From the NCBI RefSeq assembly GCF_007097385.1, contig NZ_VJZS01000033.1:1-35335 (forward strand): DNA of 35,335 nucleotides, in the 5' to 3' direction. Shown in pieces: positions 1 through 8,800 of the stretch. The notes under the pieces were generated by a model. The model was not told the DNA's origin, searched no databases, and saw nothing but the letters and a program-made list of their open reading frames with translations. Each line of letters starts with the position of its first letter. The stretch's first letter is position 1. The position numbers and the translations under genes were made by a program. This DNA is from Flavobacterium sp. ZT3R18 (GTDB lineage: Bacteria; Bacteroidota; Bacteroidia; Flavobacteriales; Flavobacteriaceae).

Positions 1-940
1 AATAGCCAACAATACCGATAATCATAAACACCAGATACGCTATATCTGTACTGCTAAAGAAAGTACCCCCATAATGATGAGCCTGAGCTATGTCAATTTT
101 CAGCATGTTCTCCTGAATCTTTCCAATGATGCTGCCAAATATATTGGCGACAGGAAGCCATAAGTAGATATTAATGTAGCGTGCCAGCCAGACGGTAAGC
201 GTATGTTGGAAACCATCAAAAACGGCAATACCAAAAACCAATGGTCCTAAAACCGAAAGTACCACAAGCTGAAAAGTCCGGAGTGTATCGATACAAAGTG
301 AAGCGGCTTCAAAAAGTACCCGCAATACTTCACTCATCCATTCCTTAACTGAATTCCGAAAATTATAAGATGCCTTGGACATCGCAAATTTGATGTCATT
401 TCCAATCCCTTCAAATGCTCCTTCAGCACTGGGGTCTGCATTATCATGCGTGTATTTGTACCATTTATCACGGTCACCACTTCCGTCTGTGCCAACATAC
501 ATTTTCCAGGGATCTGTTTTCTTGAGGGCATCTTCTTTTTCTTTAAGCAGTACTTTAATTGCTTTGTTCGATCCTTCAACCATCGAGGCAGTTGCAGTAA
601 CGGTAGGTTTCATAATCCCATTAATCATATTCAAAACCGAAGGAAAAATCATTATACAAAACCCAATCACAAACGGGCGGAAAAGTGGGTAAAAGTCTAT
701 GGGTTCCGCACTGGCAATATGTCTCCAAACTCTGGAAGCAATATACCAGATGGTCGCAAAACCAGCGATTCCCTGACCAACTCCCAACAGATTGCTACAT
801 AAAGGCATCATCTCGTCATACAATTGTTCTAATACACTATGCAGACTGTTCATATCATTTGCCATACCTTGTGCCCTGATCGTGAAGGGCAATACCATTC
901 CTACAGCGGCAAATAATGCCCCCTTATTTAACTTTGCCAT
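1..940 (-). CDS. traJ: Conjugative transposon TraJ-like membrane protein (3' end beyond window)
   Basis: The reading frame from the ATG at 940 stays open to base 1, giving 313 visible codons, so the C-terminus is missing. The protein begins with a signal-like segment (MAKLNKGALFAAVGMVLPFT), followed by hydrophobic stretches around residues 50-60 and 80-95 and a polar middle. Further membrane segments follow toward the window edge (for example LVVLSVLGPLVFGIAVF and AYLVFMIIGIVGY). This pattern fits TraJ of Bacteroides-type conjugative elements, a polytopic inner-membrane component of the mating-pair channel. It follows the last TraI-like gene by 12 bases in the same direction, which matches the usual traG-traI-traJ order. 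The family call rests on pattern and synteny; its orientation and coding nature are clear. Confidence 0.82.
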   Translation of the reverse strand, partial: MAKLNKGALFAAVGMVLPFTIRAQGMANDMNSLHSVLEQLYDEMMPLCSNLLGVGQGIAGFATIWYIASRVWRHIASAEPIDFYPLFRPFVIGFCIMIFPSVLNMINGIMKPTVTATASMVEGSNKAIKVLLKEKEDALKKTDPWKMYVGTDGSGDRDKWYKYTHDNADPSAEGAFEGIGNDIKFAMSKASYNFRNSVKEWMSEVLRVLFEAASLCIDTLRTFQLVVLSVLGPLVFGIAVFDGFQHTLTVWLARYINIYLWLPVANIFGSIIGKIQENMLKIDIAQAHHYGGTFFSSTDIAYLVFMIIGIVGY

Positions 941-952
941 CTTAGTGAGTAT

Positions 953-1588
953 TTAGTTATTTATCTTGTAAATGCTACGCATGGCATTCACATCATTACG
1001 CTCTTTTGCACGCTGTATCGCCAGTATTGAAGTGTTGTTGTTGAAGTTTCTCAAAAACAAAAGCTTATCCTGCATATCAGCATAGATTTTATCAATGGAT
1101 GTGAGTCGTTCATCATCGGACATCCTAAGTTTATTGGCGGTAATAACAGTGGTTAACTCATCAAGATTTCTAAGGCTCTGTTGAAACAAATTATCGTACA
1201 CCCTTTCTATATAGGCTATTTCATCGGGATTGAAATCCCTACTGTTTCGAAAACGGATAAAAGCAGCCTTATATTCCTTCACCAAAAGCACTTGATAGTT
1301 GACAATATCCCCAACACGCCTGTACTTTCGGACTGTTGGACTTACCTGCATCATCGCATCGAGAAATGTTTTATGAAGGTCGAAATTCCCTTTCGATAGC
1401 TTTTTCACCGTATTATAGCCGCCATTAAGAATCTCATAGCCTTTCTTCATATCCTTCAGGATTTGTCTGAACTGGGCAAGTTTTTCTATGTTCAAAATCA
1501 ATTGTTGCATTTCCTGTGCTTGGGCTGTTATCTTCGACGGTAACAATAAACCCACGAGCACAATTCCAATAACTACTATTTTTTTCAT
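953..1588 (-). CDS. Secreted TraI-like conjugation protein, third of three tandem paralogues
   Basis: A 211-residue protein with a signal peptide (MKKIVVIGIVLVGLLLPSKITAQA, cleavage probably after the AQA). The rest is almost entirely helical. It shares a blueprint with the next two upstream genes: a middle motif of the form D-F-N-P-D-E-I-x-Y-I-x-x-V-Y, then an N-L-D-E-L segment, a D-E-R segment, and a C-terminal R-A-K-x-R-N-D-V-N-A-x-R-x-x-Y. Its ATG overlaps the TGA of the preceding gene by 4 bases (ATGA), implying translational coupling. By position between traG and traJ it corresponds to TraI (DUF4141-type) of Bacteroides conjugative transposons. Similar proteins may appear in databases under a TerB-like name, which I could not check. 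A periplasmic role in transfer is inferred from context. Confidence 0.72.
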   Translation of the reverse strand: MKKIVVIGIVLVGLLLPSKITAQAQEMQQLILNIEKLAQFRQILKDMKKGYEILNGGYNTVKKLSKGNFDLHKTFLDAMMQVSPTVRKYRRVGDIVNYQVLLVKEYKAAFIRFRNSRDFNPDEIAYIERVYDNLFQQSLRNLDELTTVITANKLRMSDDERLTSIDKIYADMQDKLLFLRNFNNNTSILAIQRAKERNDVNAMRSIYKINN

Positions 1589-2214
1589 GGCAAATCGTTA
1601 TTAAAACCGTGCAAGACACGGCTGGTTTTCACATCGTTTCTATCTTTCGCTCTTGACAAAGACAGCAATCGGGTTTGGTTCGAGAAGCTTTCGCAAAAAG
1701 TGTGATTATCCATCATATTTTTATACAACACATTTATCCGACTCATTCGCTCATCATCTTTCATTTCAAGCTGTCCGTCCGTTACAATTGTAATGAGTTC
1801 CTCTAAATTGTCATTGCAATTTTCAATTAGGCGATCGAATACCCTTTTGATATACTCCACTTCATTCCCGTGGAATAAATCATCCTGTTGGACTTGCCGG
1901 TAAAAACTACCGTAACTTTTCATGATCTTTACCTGAAGGGATACAATTTCAGCAACCTTTACATACTTTTTTATTTTCGGGTTAACCGTCTTGAGCGAAT
2001 TGAAATAATCAGTGTGAAGATTCAATTCTCCTCTCTTAAAATCACTGACGGTATTGAGTCCTTTCTTGGCGATAGAATATCCCTTTTGGGCATATCCAAT
2101 ATACATTTGAAGAGCTGCAATTTGTTTCAGCAATACTTGCGCTTGTTTTGCCTGTGCGTAAATGTTTGCGTTTAAGAATCCTGCAAGGAGCAGGAATAAA
2201 ACTGTTTTTTTCAT
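1585..2214 (-). CDS. Secreted TraI-like conjugation protein, second of three tandem paralogues
   Basis: A 209-residue protein starting at the ATG at 2214. A GTG lies one codon upstream at 2217, but the ATG gives the normal signal peptide start (MKKTVLFLLLAGFLNANIYAQ). It is alpha-helical and aligns with its two neighbours at the E-V-E-Y-I-K-R-V-F motif, the D-N-L-E-E-L segment, the D-D-E-R-M-S-R-I segment and the terminal S-R-A-K-D-R-N-D-V. It ends by overlapping the next gene (ATGA) and starts 4 bases after the preceding stop, so the three genes are one translational block. Function is inferred from its place in the tra operon. The three copies are clearly diverged, so the duplication is old. 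Confidence 0.72.
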   Translation of the reverse strand: MKKTVLFLLLAGFLNANIYAQAKQAQVLLKQIAALQMYIGYAQKGYSIAKKGLNTVSDFKRGELNLHTDYFNSLKTVNPKIKKYVKVAEIVSLQVKIMKSYGSFYRQVQQDDLFHGNEVEYIKRVFDRLIENCNDNLEELITIVTDGQLEMKDDERMSRINVLYKNMMDNHTFCESFSNQTRLLSLSRAKDRNDVKTSRVLHGFNNDLP

Positions 2215-2218
2215 CACT

Positions 2219-2917
2219 TTAGGGTTTTAATAATGGAATCCCATAAAATTTCTTAACAGCATTTACATCATGCTGTGTTTTGGCTCTTTGCAAGCTCAGT
2301 ATAATGTTCTGTTTGTTGAATTGCAGGAGGTCATCATAATTGGTATCGATCTGATCCGCCGCCGCATTGATGATTTCAAGTCTTTTGGCATCGCTTATCT
2401 GTGTGCTAAAGGAGTCCAGAATTAAAAAAATCTGATCGATATTTTTCATGCTTTCATTCAATATGCCGGAGTATACTTTTTGGATATAAACCAATTCGTC
2501 AGCGTTAAAATGGTCGTCTTTCTGGAACAGACTCCAAGCCCTTTCGTACTCATCCACAAGCCGTACTTGCTTCTGTGTAATGTCCTTGATACGCTGGTAA
2601 TACGTAATGATAGATTTGACTTTCATCAGTTCATCATAGTAATCCTTATACAGGTCTTTTTGCTTCTGTGTCCAGTCAGAAATCTCCTTAAGTTTCAGTT
2701 TCGACAAGGTGTTTTCTAATTTCTTCTGCGCATTTTGTAGCCAGATTGTTTTGTTCTGCAGTTTTTGTATTCTAAGATCAATCGCTTTAATCACTTTCTT
2801 GATTGCCTCCTTAATCAATACGATTGGAATAACAACAACGGTTTCTGCGGGTCTTGCCGGAGTGTTCACTAGCAACAGACACAACAGGCAAATCATAATT
2901 TTCTTCTTTACTTTCAT
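2219..2917 (-). CDS. Secreted TraI-like conjugation protein, first of three tandem paralogues
   Basis: A 232-residue protein and the longest of the three copies. It has a basic N-terminus and hydrophobic core (MKVKKKIMICLLCLLLVNTP), followed by a second hydrophobic stretch (VVVIPIVLIKEAIKKVI). A helical region with coiled-coil tendency lies at about residues 45-90 (K/L/Q-rich). The shared motifs are visible: H-F-N-A-D-E-L-x-Y-I-Q-K-V-Y, S-M-K-N-I-D-Q-I and the C-terminal Q-R-A-K-T-Q-H-D-V-N-A-V. It follows traG by 47 bases. It is the best candidate for the classical TraI position directly after TraG. An envelope or periplasmic role in the transfer channel is inferred only from the signal sequence and synteny. 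Confidence 0.72.
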   Translation of the reverse strand: MKVKKKIMICLLCLLLVNTPARPAETVVVIPIVLIKEAIKKVIKAIDLRIQKLQNKTIWLQNAQKKLENTLSKLKLKEISDWTQKQKDLYKDYYDELMKVKSIITYYQRIKDITQKQVRLVDEYERAWSLFQKDDHFNADELVYIQKVYSGILNESMKNIDQIFLILDSFSTQISDAKRLEIINAAADQIDTNYDDLLQFNKQNIILSLQRAKTQHDVNAVKKFYGIPLLKP

Positions 2918-2964
2918 AATGTTATAATTTAGTTTCCATTTCTCATATATTCGGGAGCATCTAT

Positions 2965-5451
2965 TTAATTTTTGTCCTCATGCTTGCTCCGCAAGTCTAT
3001 TGCCAGTGCGGCAATGCCCTTTCTAATATCTCCATCGAATTTTTTAGCGTAGGCTTGTACTTTAACCTTTTCCGTTTCTTCGGTAGTGTAAGCGAGGTAT
3101 TCTTCAAGGGATACTTCGGTGCGGTATACTTTGGAGAGAATTCCTCCCAAGGAGATAAATACTTCCTTGTATTTTTTATCAGGGTCGTTCGATTTGTTAA
3201 CTGACAGTACTAATGCTTTTTCTTTTTCAGTAAGTCCCAGCAGTTCTTGTATTTGTTCGAATTTATTTTGGTACTTACTTTGGTCCAATAATATTTTGCA
3301 ATCACTGTTATTGATGATGGCTTGTTTTACTACTGGCGATGAAATAATATCTTCCACTTCTTGTGTAACTACTATGGCTTCGCCAAAGAACTTTCTCACA
3401 GTCTTAAATAAATACTTTATATACTCAGCCATACCCTCCTTAGCAATAGCTTTCCAAGCTTCTTCAATCAAAATCATTTTTCGGACGCCTTTTAGTTTTC
3501 GCATCTTACTAATGAACACTTCCATGATAATAATGGTCACGACGGGAAAGAGGATTGGATGATCCTTGATATTATCCAACTCAAAAACAATAAAGCGTTC
3601 TTTTAATAGTTCTAGATTTTCGGTAGCATTGAGTAGGTAATCAAATTCGCCTCCCTGATAGTAAGGGCGCAATACATAAAGAAAATTGTTCACGTCAAAA
3701 TCCTTTTCCTTTACCTTATCTCCTTCCAGTATTTTTACAAAATCGCCTTTCAGGAAATCATAAAAAGTATTGAAACAGGGAAACAAATCGGGATTGGCAT
3801 CGAGTTTTTCATAGTAGAGTTGTAGCGCATTGGATAGTGCCACATATTCACTTCTGTTGAATGTTTCATTGTCCTTTTTCCATAAAGCCAACAACAATGT
3901 TTTGATACTTTCTTTTTTCTCTGTATCCAAATTATCCCCTTCGCTGATGTAGAACGGGTTGAATCGTATGGGGTTCTTTTCATCATAGGTAAAATAATAG
4001 CCACCCACCATATCGCACAGTCCTTTGTAGCTGTGTCCCACATCTACCAAAACAATGTGAGTTCCCTGCTCGTAGTAGCTTCTGACCATATGATTGGTAA
4101 AAAAGGATTTTCCGCTACCCGAAGGACCCAGTATAAATTTGTTTCGATTGGTGCAGATACCCATATTAATAGGCTCATCACTGATATCCACATGAACTGG
4201 TTTACCTGTCAAACGGTCTCCCAATCTAATGCCAATTGGACTAATTGAAGAGCGATAGCCTGTTTCTAAATTCAGAAAACAAGTAGCTTGTTCTGCGAAC
4301 GTGTCAAAGGTGTCGTTCATAGGAAAGTCTGCCGAGTTTCCGGGAATACCCGCCCAGAAAATCTGTGCAGCTCCAATAGTTTCCTGCTTGGCTGCCGCAT
4401 CCATCTGCGCCAGTGCGGAAGATACTTTGTTCTTCAGGTCTTTCAGTTCCTCTTTATCGTCAGTCCATACCAATACATTAAAATGTGCTTTGACCGGCAA
4501 TCGTTGTTGGCTGATAGCCTCATTGAGAAAATCATTCGTGGCATCACGCGCAATTAGGTTTTCTCTGCTGTAAGCCGATAAGGACTGTAATCGCAATCTT
4601 TTACTTTCCAATTTCTGCAACGTTTTCTGGGAATCCTCTATAAAAATGTACTGGTTATAAATATGATTGCAGGAAAGTAATTGACCCAGCGTTGATGCAA
4701 ATCCGATGCTGAACTTGGTCTTATCGGTGGAATATCGGTCATAATTAATTCTAGACCCACATAATGCAGGCAAGTCCGCTGCATCACCCAATGTATAAAT
4801 TTGACAATGCTTGTCGCCAACCTGCAAGCCATCGTTAAAAGCGATGTCTTTAAAAACAAACGAATTTTCTTTTTCAGACAAAAAGCAGTACCGTTCTATA
4901 ATCCCAATCTTTCTGCTGTGGCTTCTGAGCTCGTCATTTCCAAGGCGTGTCAATTTTACAAAACCACTGTCTTCCAATATTCGTGCAAATTGTCCAGTGC
5001 TGTCAATAAATTCCTGACGGAGCTGTGCTTTTAATGTTTCTTCCGGAACTATTGAAGTTCGCAGTAAATTAGAAAATAAGGAACTGGATGTTTTTCTGCC
5101 TTGCGGTTTCTTGGTCAAGAAAATGTAGCATGAATGATCCAAAAAAGGACGCTCGTTAAAAAAACGCTCACTGCTACGGGTAAGAAAACTAGTATCTTCA
5201 CTTATAAAATCCGCTTGAAAGGTACTATCGATAAACCAATCCTGTTTATGAAACACACTGAATTTTGGGAGTAACTTTATAGCTTTAAGCCACGCCTGAT
5301 GGAATCCTTCGTATTCCTGATCCGACAAGGTAAATATCTCAGGCAGTTCTGCCTTGAATACAACTGTCACATCTCCTTGTTTGGAAAGGATGCAATCATG
5401 CTCCACATCCATAATCGGTAAAATATCATCTATCATCTTTTCCATCTTCAT
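2965..5451 (-). CDS. traG: TraG-family conjugation ATPase (VirB4-like)
   Basis: An 828-residue protein, the expected length for Bacteroides-type TraG. These ATPases power assembly or operation of the conjugative type IV secretion channel at the inner membrane. Walker A is visible at residues 442-449 (GPSGSGKS), with a hydrophobic strand plus acidic Walker B at about 659-666 (MILIEEAW). The N-terminal half matches the VirB4/TraG N-terminal domain. Several Met codons lie close together at the start (residues 1, 3 and 6), so the exact start is uncertain by a few residues. It follows TraF by 33 bases and precedes the TraI-like genes, the standard order in this family of elements. No frameshift or missing catalytic residue was seen. 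Confidence 0.95.
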   Translation of the reverse strand: MKMEKMIDDILPIMDVEHDCILSKQGDVTVVFKAELPEIFTLSDQEYEGFHQAWLKAIKLLPKFSVFHKQDWFIDSTFQADFISEDTSFLTRSSERFFNERPFLDHSCYIFLTKKPQGRKTSSSLFSNLLRTSIVPEETLKAQLRQEFIDSTGQFARILEDSGFVKLTRLGNDELRSHSRKIGIIERYCFLSEKENSFVFKDIAFNDGLQVGDKHCQIYTLGDAADLPALCGSRINYDRYSTDKTKFSIGFASTLGQLLSCNHIYNQYIFIEDSQKTLQKLESKRLRLQSLSAYSRENLIARDATNDFLNEAISQQRLPVKAHFNVLVWTDDKEELKDLKNKVSSALAQMDAAAKQETIGAAQIFWAGIPGNSADFPMNDTFDTFAEQATCFLNLETGYRSSISPIGIRLGDRLTGKPVHVDISDEPINMGICTNRNKFILGPSGSGKSFFTNHMVRSYYEQGTHIVLVDVGHSYKGLCDMVGGYYFTYDEKNPIRFNPFYISEGDNLDTEKKESIKTLLLALWKKDNETFNRSEYVALSNALQLYYEKLDANPDLFPCFNTFYDFLKGDFVKILEGDKVKEKDFDVNNFLYVLRPYYQGGEFDYLLNATENLELLKERFIVFELDNIKDHPILFPVVTIIIMEVFISKMRKLKGVRKMILIEEAWKAIAKEGMAEYIKYLFKTVRKFFGEAIVVTQEVEDIISSPVVKQAIINNSDCKILLDQSKYQNKFEQIQELLGLTEKEKALVLSVNKSNDPDKKYKEVFISLGGILSKVYRTEVSLEEYLAYTTEETEKVKVQAYAKKFDGDIRKGIAALAIDLRSKHEDKN

Positions 5452-5484
5452 CTTTATTTACCTGTTACTAATTTTAACCAAATG

Positions 5485-5802
5485 CTATTTTTGCATTTTA
5501 AAAATTTTCCTGCTTTGAACTCTGATTGCTTTTGGAACCTGTCTTTTAGCCAAAGCTTTCATCATACCATGTTCTCCGTATTTATGACTCATTCGGTATA
5601 TATACAAAACCAATAGCGTTCCTGCGATCCCAATAATTCCTACGCAAACAAATGACGGCAAGCCTACTATATACATGGCGGCAAACAGAATCATAAGAAC
5701 TACAACACCGCCTCCCAAATACCATATATACTGTGCTTTTAACCCCTTGAATTCTATACTTTGGTTGATTCCTTTGTTGATTTGATATACACTATTTACC
5801 AT
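5485..5802 (-). CDS. traF: TraF-type conjugation membrane protein (DUF4133)
   Basis: A 105-residue protein with a typical DUF4133/TraF layout: a short polar N-terminus containing Y-x-I-N-K-G-I-N, two adjacent membrane segments (about residues 26-48 and 52-70), and a basic cytoplasmic C-terminus rich in K and R. In Bacteroides conjugative elements this small protein normally sits between TraE and TraG and belongs to the inner-membrane part of the transfer channel. Here TraE and TraF are separated by the large methyltransferase-helicase gene and its small partner. It starts 9 bases after the stop of the large gene, so it is likely co-transcribed with it. Confidence 0.88.
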   Translation of the reverse strand: MVNSVYQINKGINQSIEFKGLKAQYIWYLGGGVVVLMILFAAMYIVGLPSFVCVGIIGIAGTLLVLYIYRMSHKYGEHGMMKALAKRQVPKAIRVQSRKIFKMQK

Positions 5803-5811
5803 GTTGTTATT

Positions 5812-8800
5812 TTAAAATTTCATTCTGCTATTTTTTCTCATCCCTGCATAGGAGCGTTGTTGCCATTTGTCACTATTACTTTTGGAGGTTGAAAAACTGT
5901 TTGATTTTTCCATATGCTCATTGCTGTTCTTTACTGGCAATTGAATTACCAGCGCCTCATTAGATTCTATTGTTTCTCCATTGATACTGGCATCTTGTGG
6001 ATTATCTTGCTTTAATTGATTCTCCTGAATTTTTAGTGCTATTTCCCTTTCGAGGCTAGAGAGTTCACTTTTCATCTGTTGCAATTCATGCTCCTTGCTA
6101 AAGGTTTTTGCTGTTAACTGCTGTAATTCTGGCAACTGCACTTCTATATCATTCAAGGACTTTTGGTACTTTTCCCTGAGATGCTCTACTCTGTCAATGG
6201 CACTCAAGAAATGACGAGCCGCAAATTTTGGATTATCTACATTAGGCGTTCCTCCATTGAGAGTATATTTAATGCCTTCATCCGATCGCTGTGCATAAAA
6301 GCTATTAGAGTAACGGTATTGGTACATGCCATCATTCTGGTAGGCTTCGCGTTCCCTTTTTATATACAGTCCAAAATCATACAGTTTACCAATTTGTTTC
6401 GCTTCGCTTTCTCCATCTGGAGGTTTCCAATTTTTATAGAGATCAATAATCTGCTTACCGGTACTTTCGGAATCTTGCGCTTTAAAATCATACAATTGTA
6501 TTGGATTTGCCTTTGTCCCGTCACTTTCATATTTCAAACTCTTTTTGTAAAAACCTTCATCCACAGTGAGCTTATCCAAAGTTTTGGTAGTGACCGTTTT
6601 TTCTTCCAATAGATATTCAACCTGATGCTTCGTTCTTGAAATCTCCTTGTAATGTGCTTTTTTGAGACTTTCCATCACGGCTACTTTCTTTTCCAATTTT
6701 GATTTTTCCAGTAAGGAAGTATCACCCGATAATACTGCGATATATTCCGAAAAGTTCATTCCACTTTTCTCGTCCATAGAACCTTCATCAATTGACCTGA
6801 CATTCAGTTCACAGTTTTTCATCTGGCTGATGAAGGTCTGCTTGTTTTTCAATAGATTGAATTTGTAATTATCTAATGACTGTTCTGTGGCATAGATAAA
6901 ATTCTTCACTTTGTTATCGTAATGCTGTTTGGCAACCTCATTGCCTTGTCTGCCGCCTCGTCCATTACGCTGCCCTAAATCCGATGGCCTCCACGGAATA
7001 TCCAAATGATGCATGGCCACAACACGTTTTTGTACATTTAGTCCTGTACCCGCTTTTTCTGTACTCCCCAAAAGGATGCGTATTTCACCTGTATTCATTT
7101 TGGAAAACAGTTGGGCTTTCTTTTTATCAGTCCAATCATGGATATAGGTAATCTCATGGGCAGGGATATTAAAGTCCGTCACCAGTTTTTCTTTAAGTGC
7201 ATCGTACATATTGAATGCGTCTGGCTTGGGTGTTCCAATATCCGAAAAGACAATCTGTGTCCCTCTATGCTCCGTTGAAGCATTATAAATTTCAGCCACA
7301 TTTCGAGCACAGGTGTTAACTTTATTGTCGGGATGATCGCCATATCCTTCGTCTATCAGGCGCATATCGGCTGCCATCTTTTTAGCATAATTGGTGGCGA
7401 TTAGCATCCTTCCTCTATCTTCCTCTCTAGTAAGGGGTGCTCTTCCAATAAGTGTCGCGTCGCCCGTTTTTGCAAACTGCATCAGCTGTGTAATGAACTC
7501 ACTTTGTTCTGGTGTTGGACTGATATTGACAAGCTGTTCATCTATTTCTGGTTTGTCCAAATCAATATGTCGGGCCGTTTTATAGTCCGTAATCTCATTA
7601 TAGAATAGTGCTAATTCTGGAACTTTAATAAAATGACGGAAACGCTCTTTGGCAATAATTTCGTTGGTTACAGAAAACTCAAAATCTGTCGTTTTCCTGG
7701 CAAAAACAGCTGCCCATCCGTCAAAGTTTTCAATATGCTGCCGTTCCATTTCTTTTGGACGCAGGTATTTAAAAAGCAAATACATCTCCGTTAAGCTGTT
7801 TGAAATGGGTGTTCCAGATAGAAAGGTCACACACAAATCCGAATCAAATTTTTCCTGAAGCGAACGAACAGCAAACAGCATATTAAGCGCCTTTTGGCTT
7901 CCTTGCATATTTCCAATCCCTGCAACACGGTCATGACGGGTCGTGAAAGTCAGGTTCTTGAATTTGTGTGATTCATCCACGAACAAATGGTCAATTCCCA
8001 TTTCCTTAAAGTTGATTCCGCTGTCTTTCTTTTCCTCAATATCCTTTAATAAGCCTTTAAGTTTTCCATCAAGATTGTTTTTACGTATCTGAAGTCCTTT
8101 GAGTATTTTTTTTGATATGTCCCCACCTAAATCTTTTACCGTTTCAAGATCTCTTTCTACATTATCGAGTTCATTTTGCAATATCTCTTTTTGGATTTCG
8201 GGCGATTGTGGAATTTTTCCAAACTGATCGTGCGTCAGAATGATGCAATCCCAATTGTTATTTTTTATTTCATGGAACAGCCTTACTCTTTTGGCTGGCG
8301 TAAAATCATTTTCTGCAGGAGCCAAAATCCGGGCGTTGGGATACGCCTTGCGATAGGTCGATGCAATTTGATCTACGTTGGCATGAAGCGCCAGTATTGC
8401 TGGTTTGTGTATGATTCCCAAACGCTTCATTTCATTGGCTGCCACAATCATGGTGAGTGTTTTGCCCAATCCTACTTCATGGTCAATTAATGCACCTCGG
8501 TTCTGAATGATACGCCACGCGGCGTTCTTCTGCGAACTGTACAAATCCTCAATTTCAAGTGCTTTTTTATCCAAACCGGGAAAACTCAGATGACTTCCGT
8601 CATACTCACGCAATACATAACAATTGAACGTTTCGTTATACAGGTTTTCCAGTTCTTTTTTTTCGCTTTCTGGCAATTCCTGTAGCCATTCTATAAAACC
8701 AGTACGGATGTTCTCAATTTTTTGATGTGCCAATTGTATGGCTTCATTATCTGGTAATCGTATTGGTTTGTCTCCAGGACCATTAACCTCATAAGTGAAA

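Noticed and set aside
334..579. Minus-strand 81-codon frame within traJ
   Set aside because: It is an out-of-frame shadow of the traJ coding frame, which is open from 940 to the edge.
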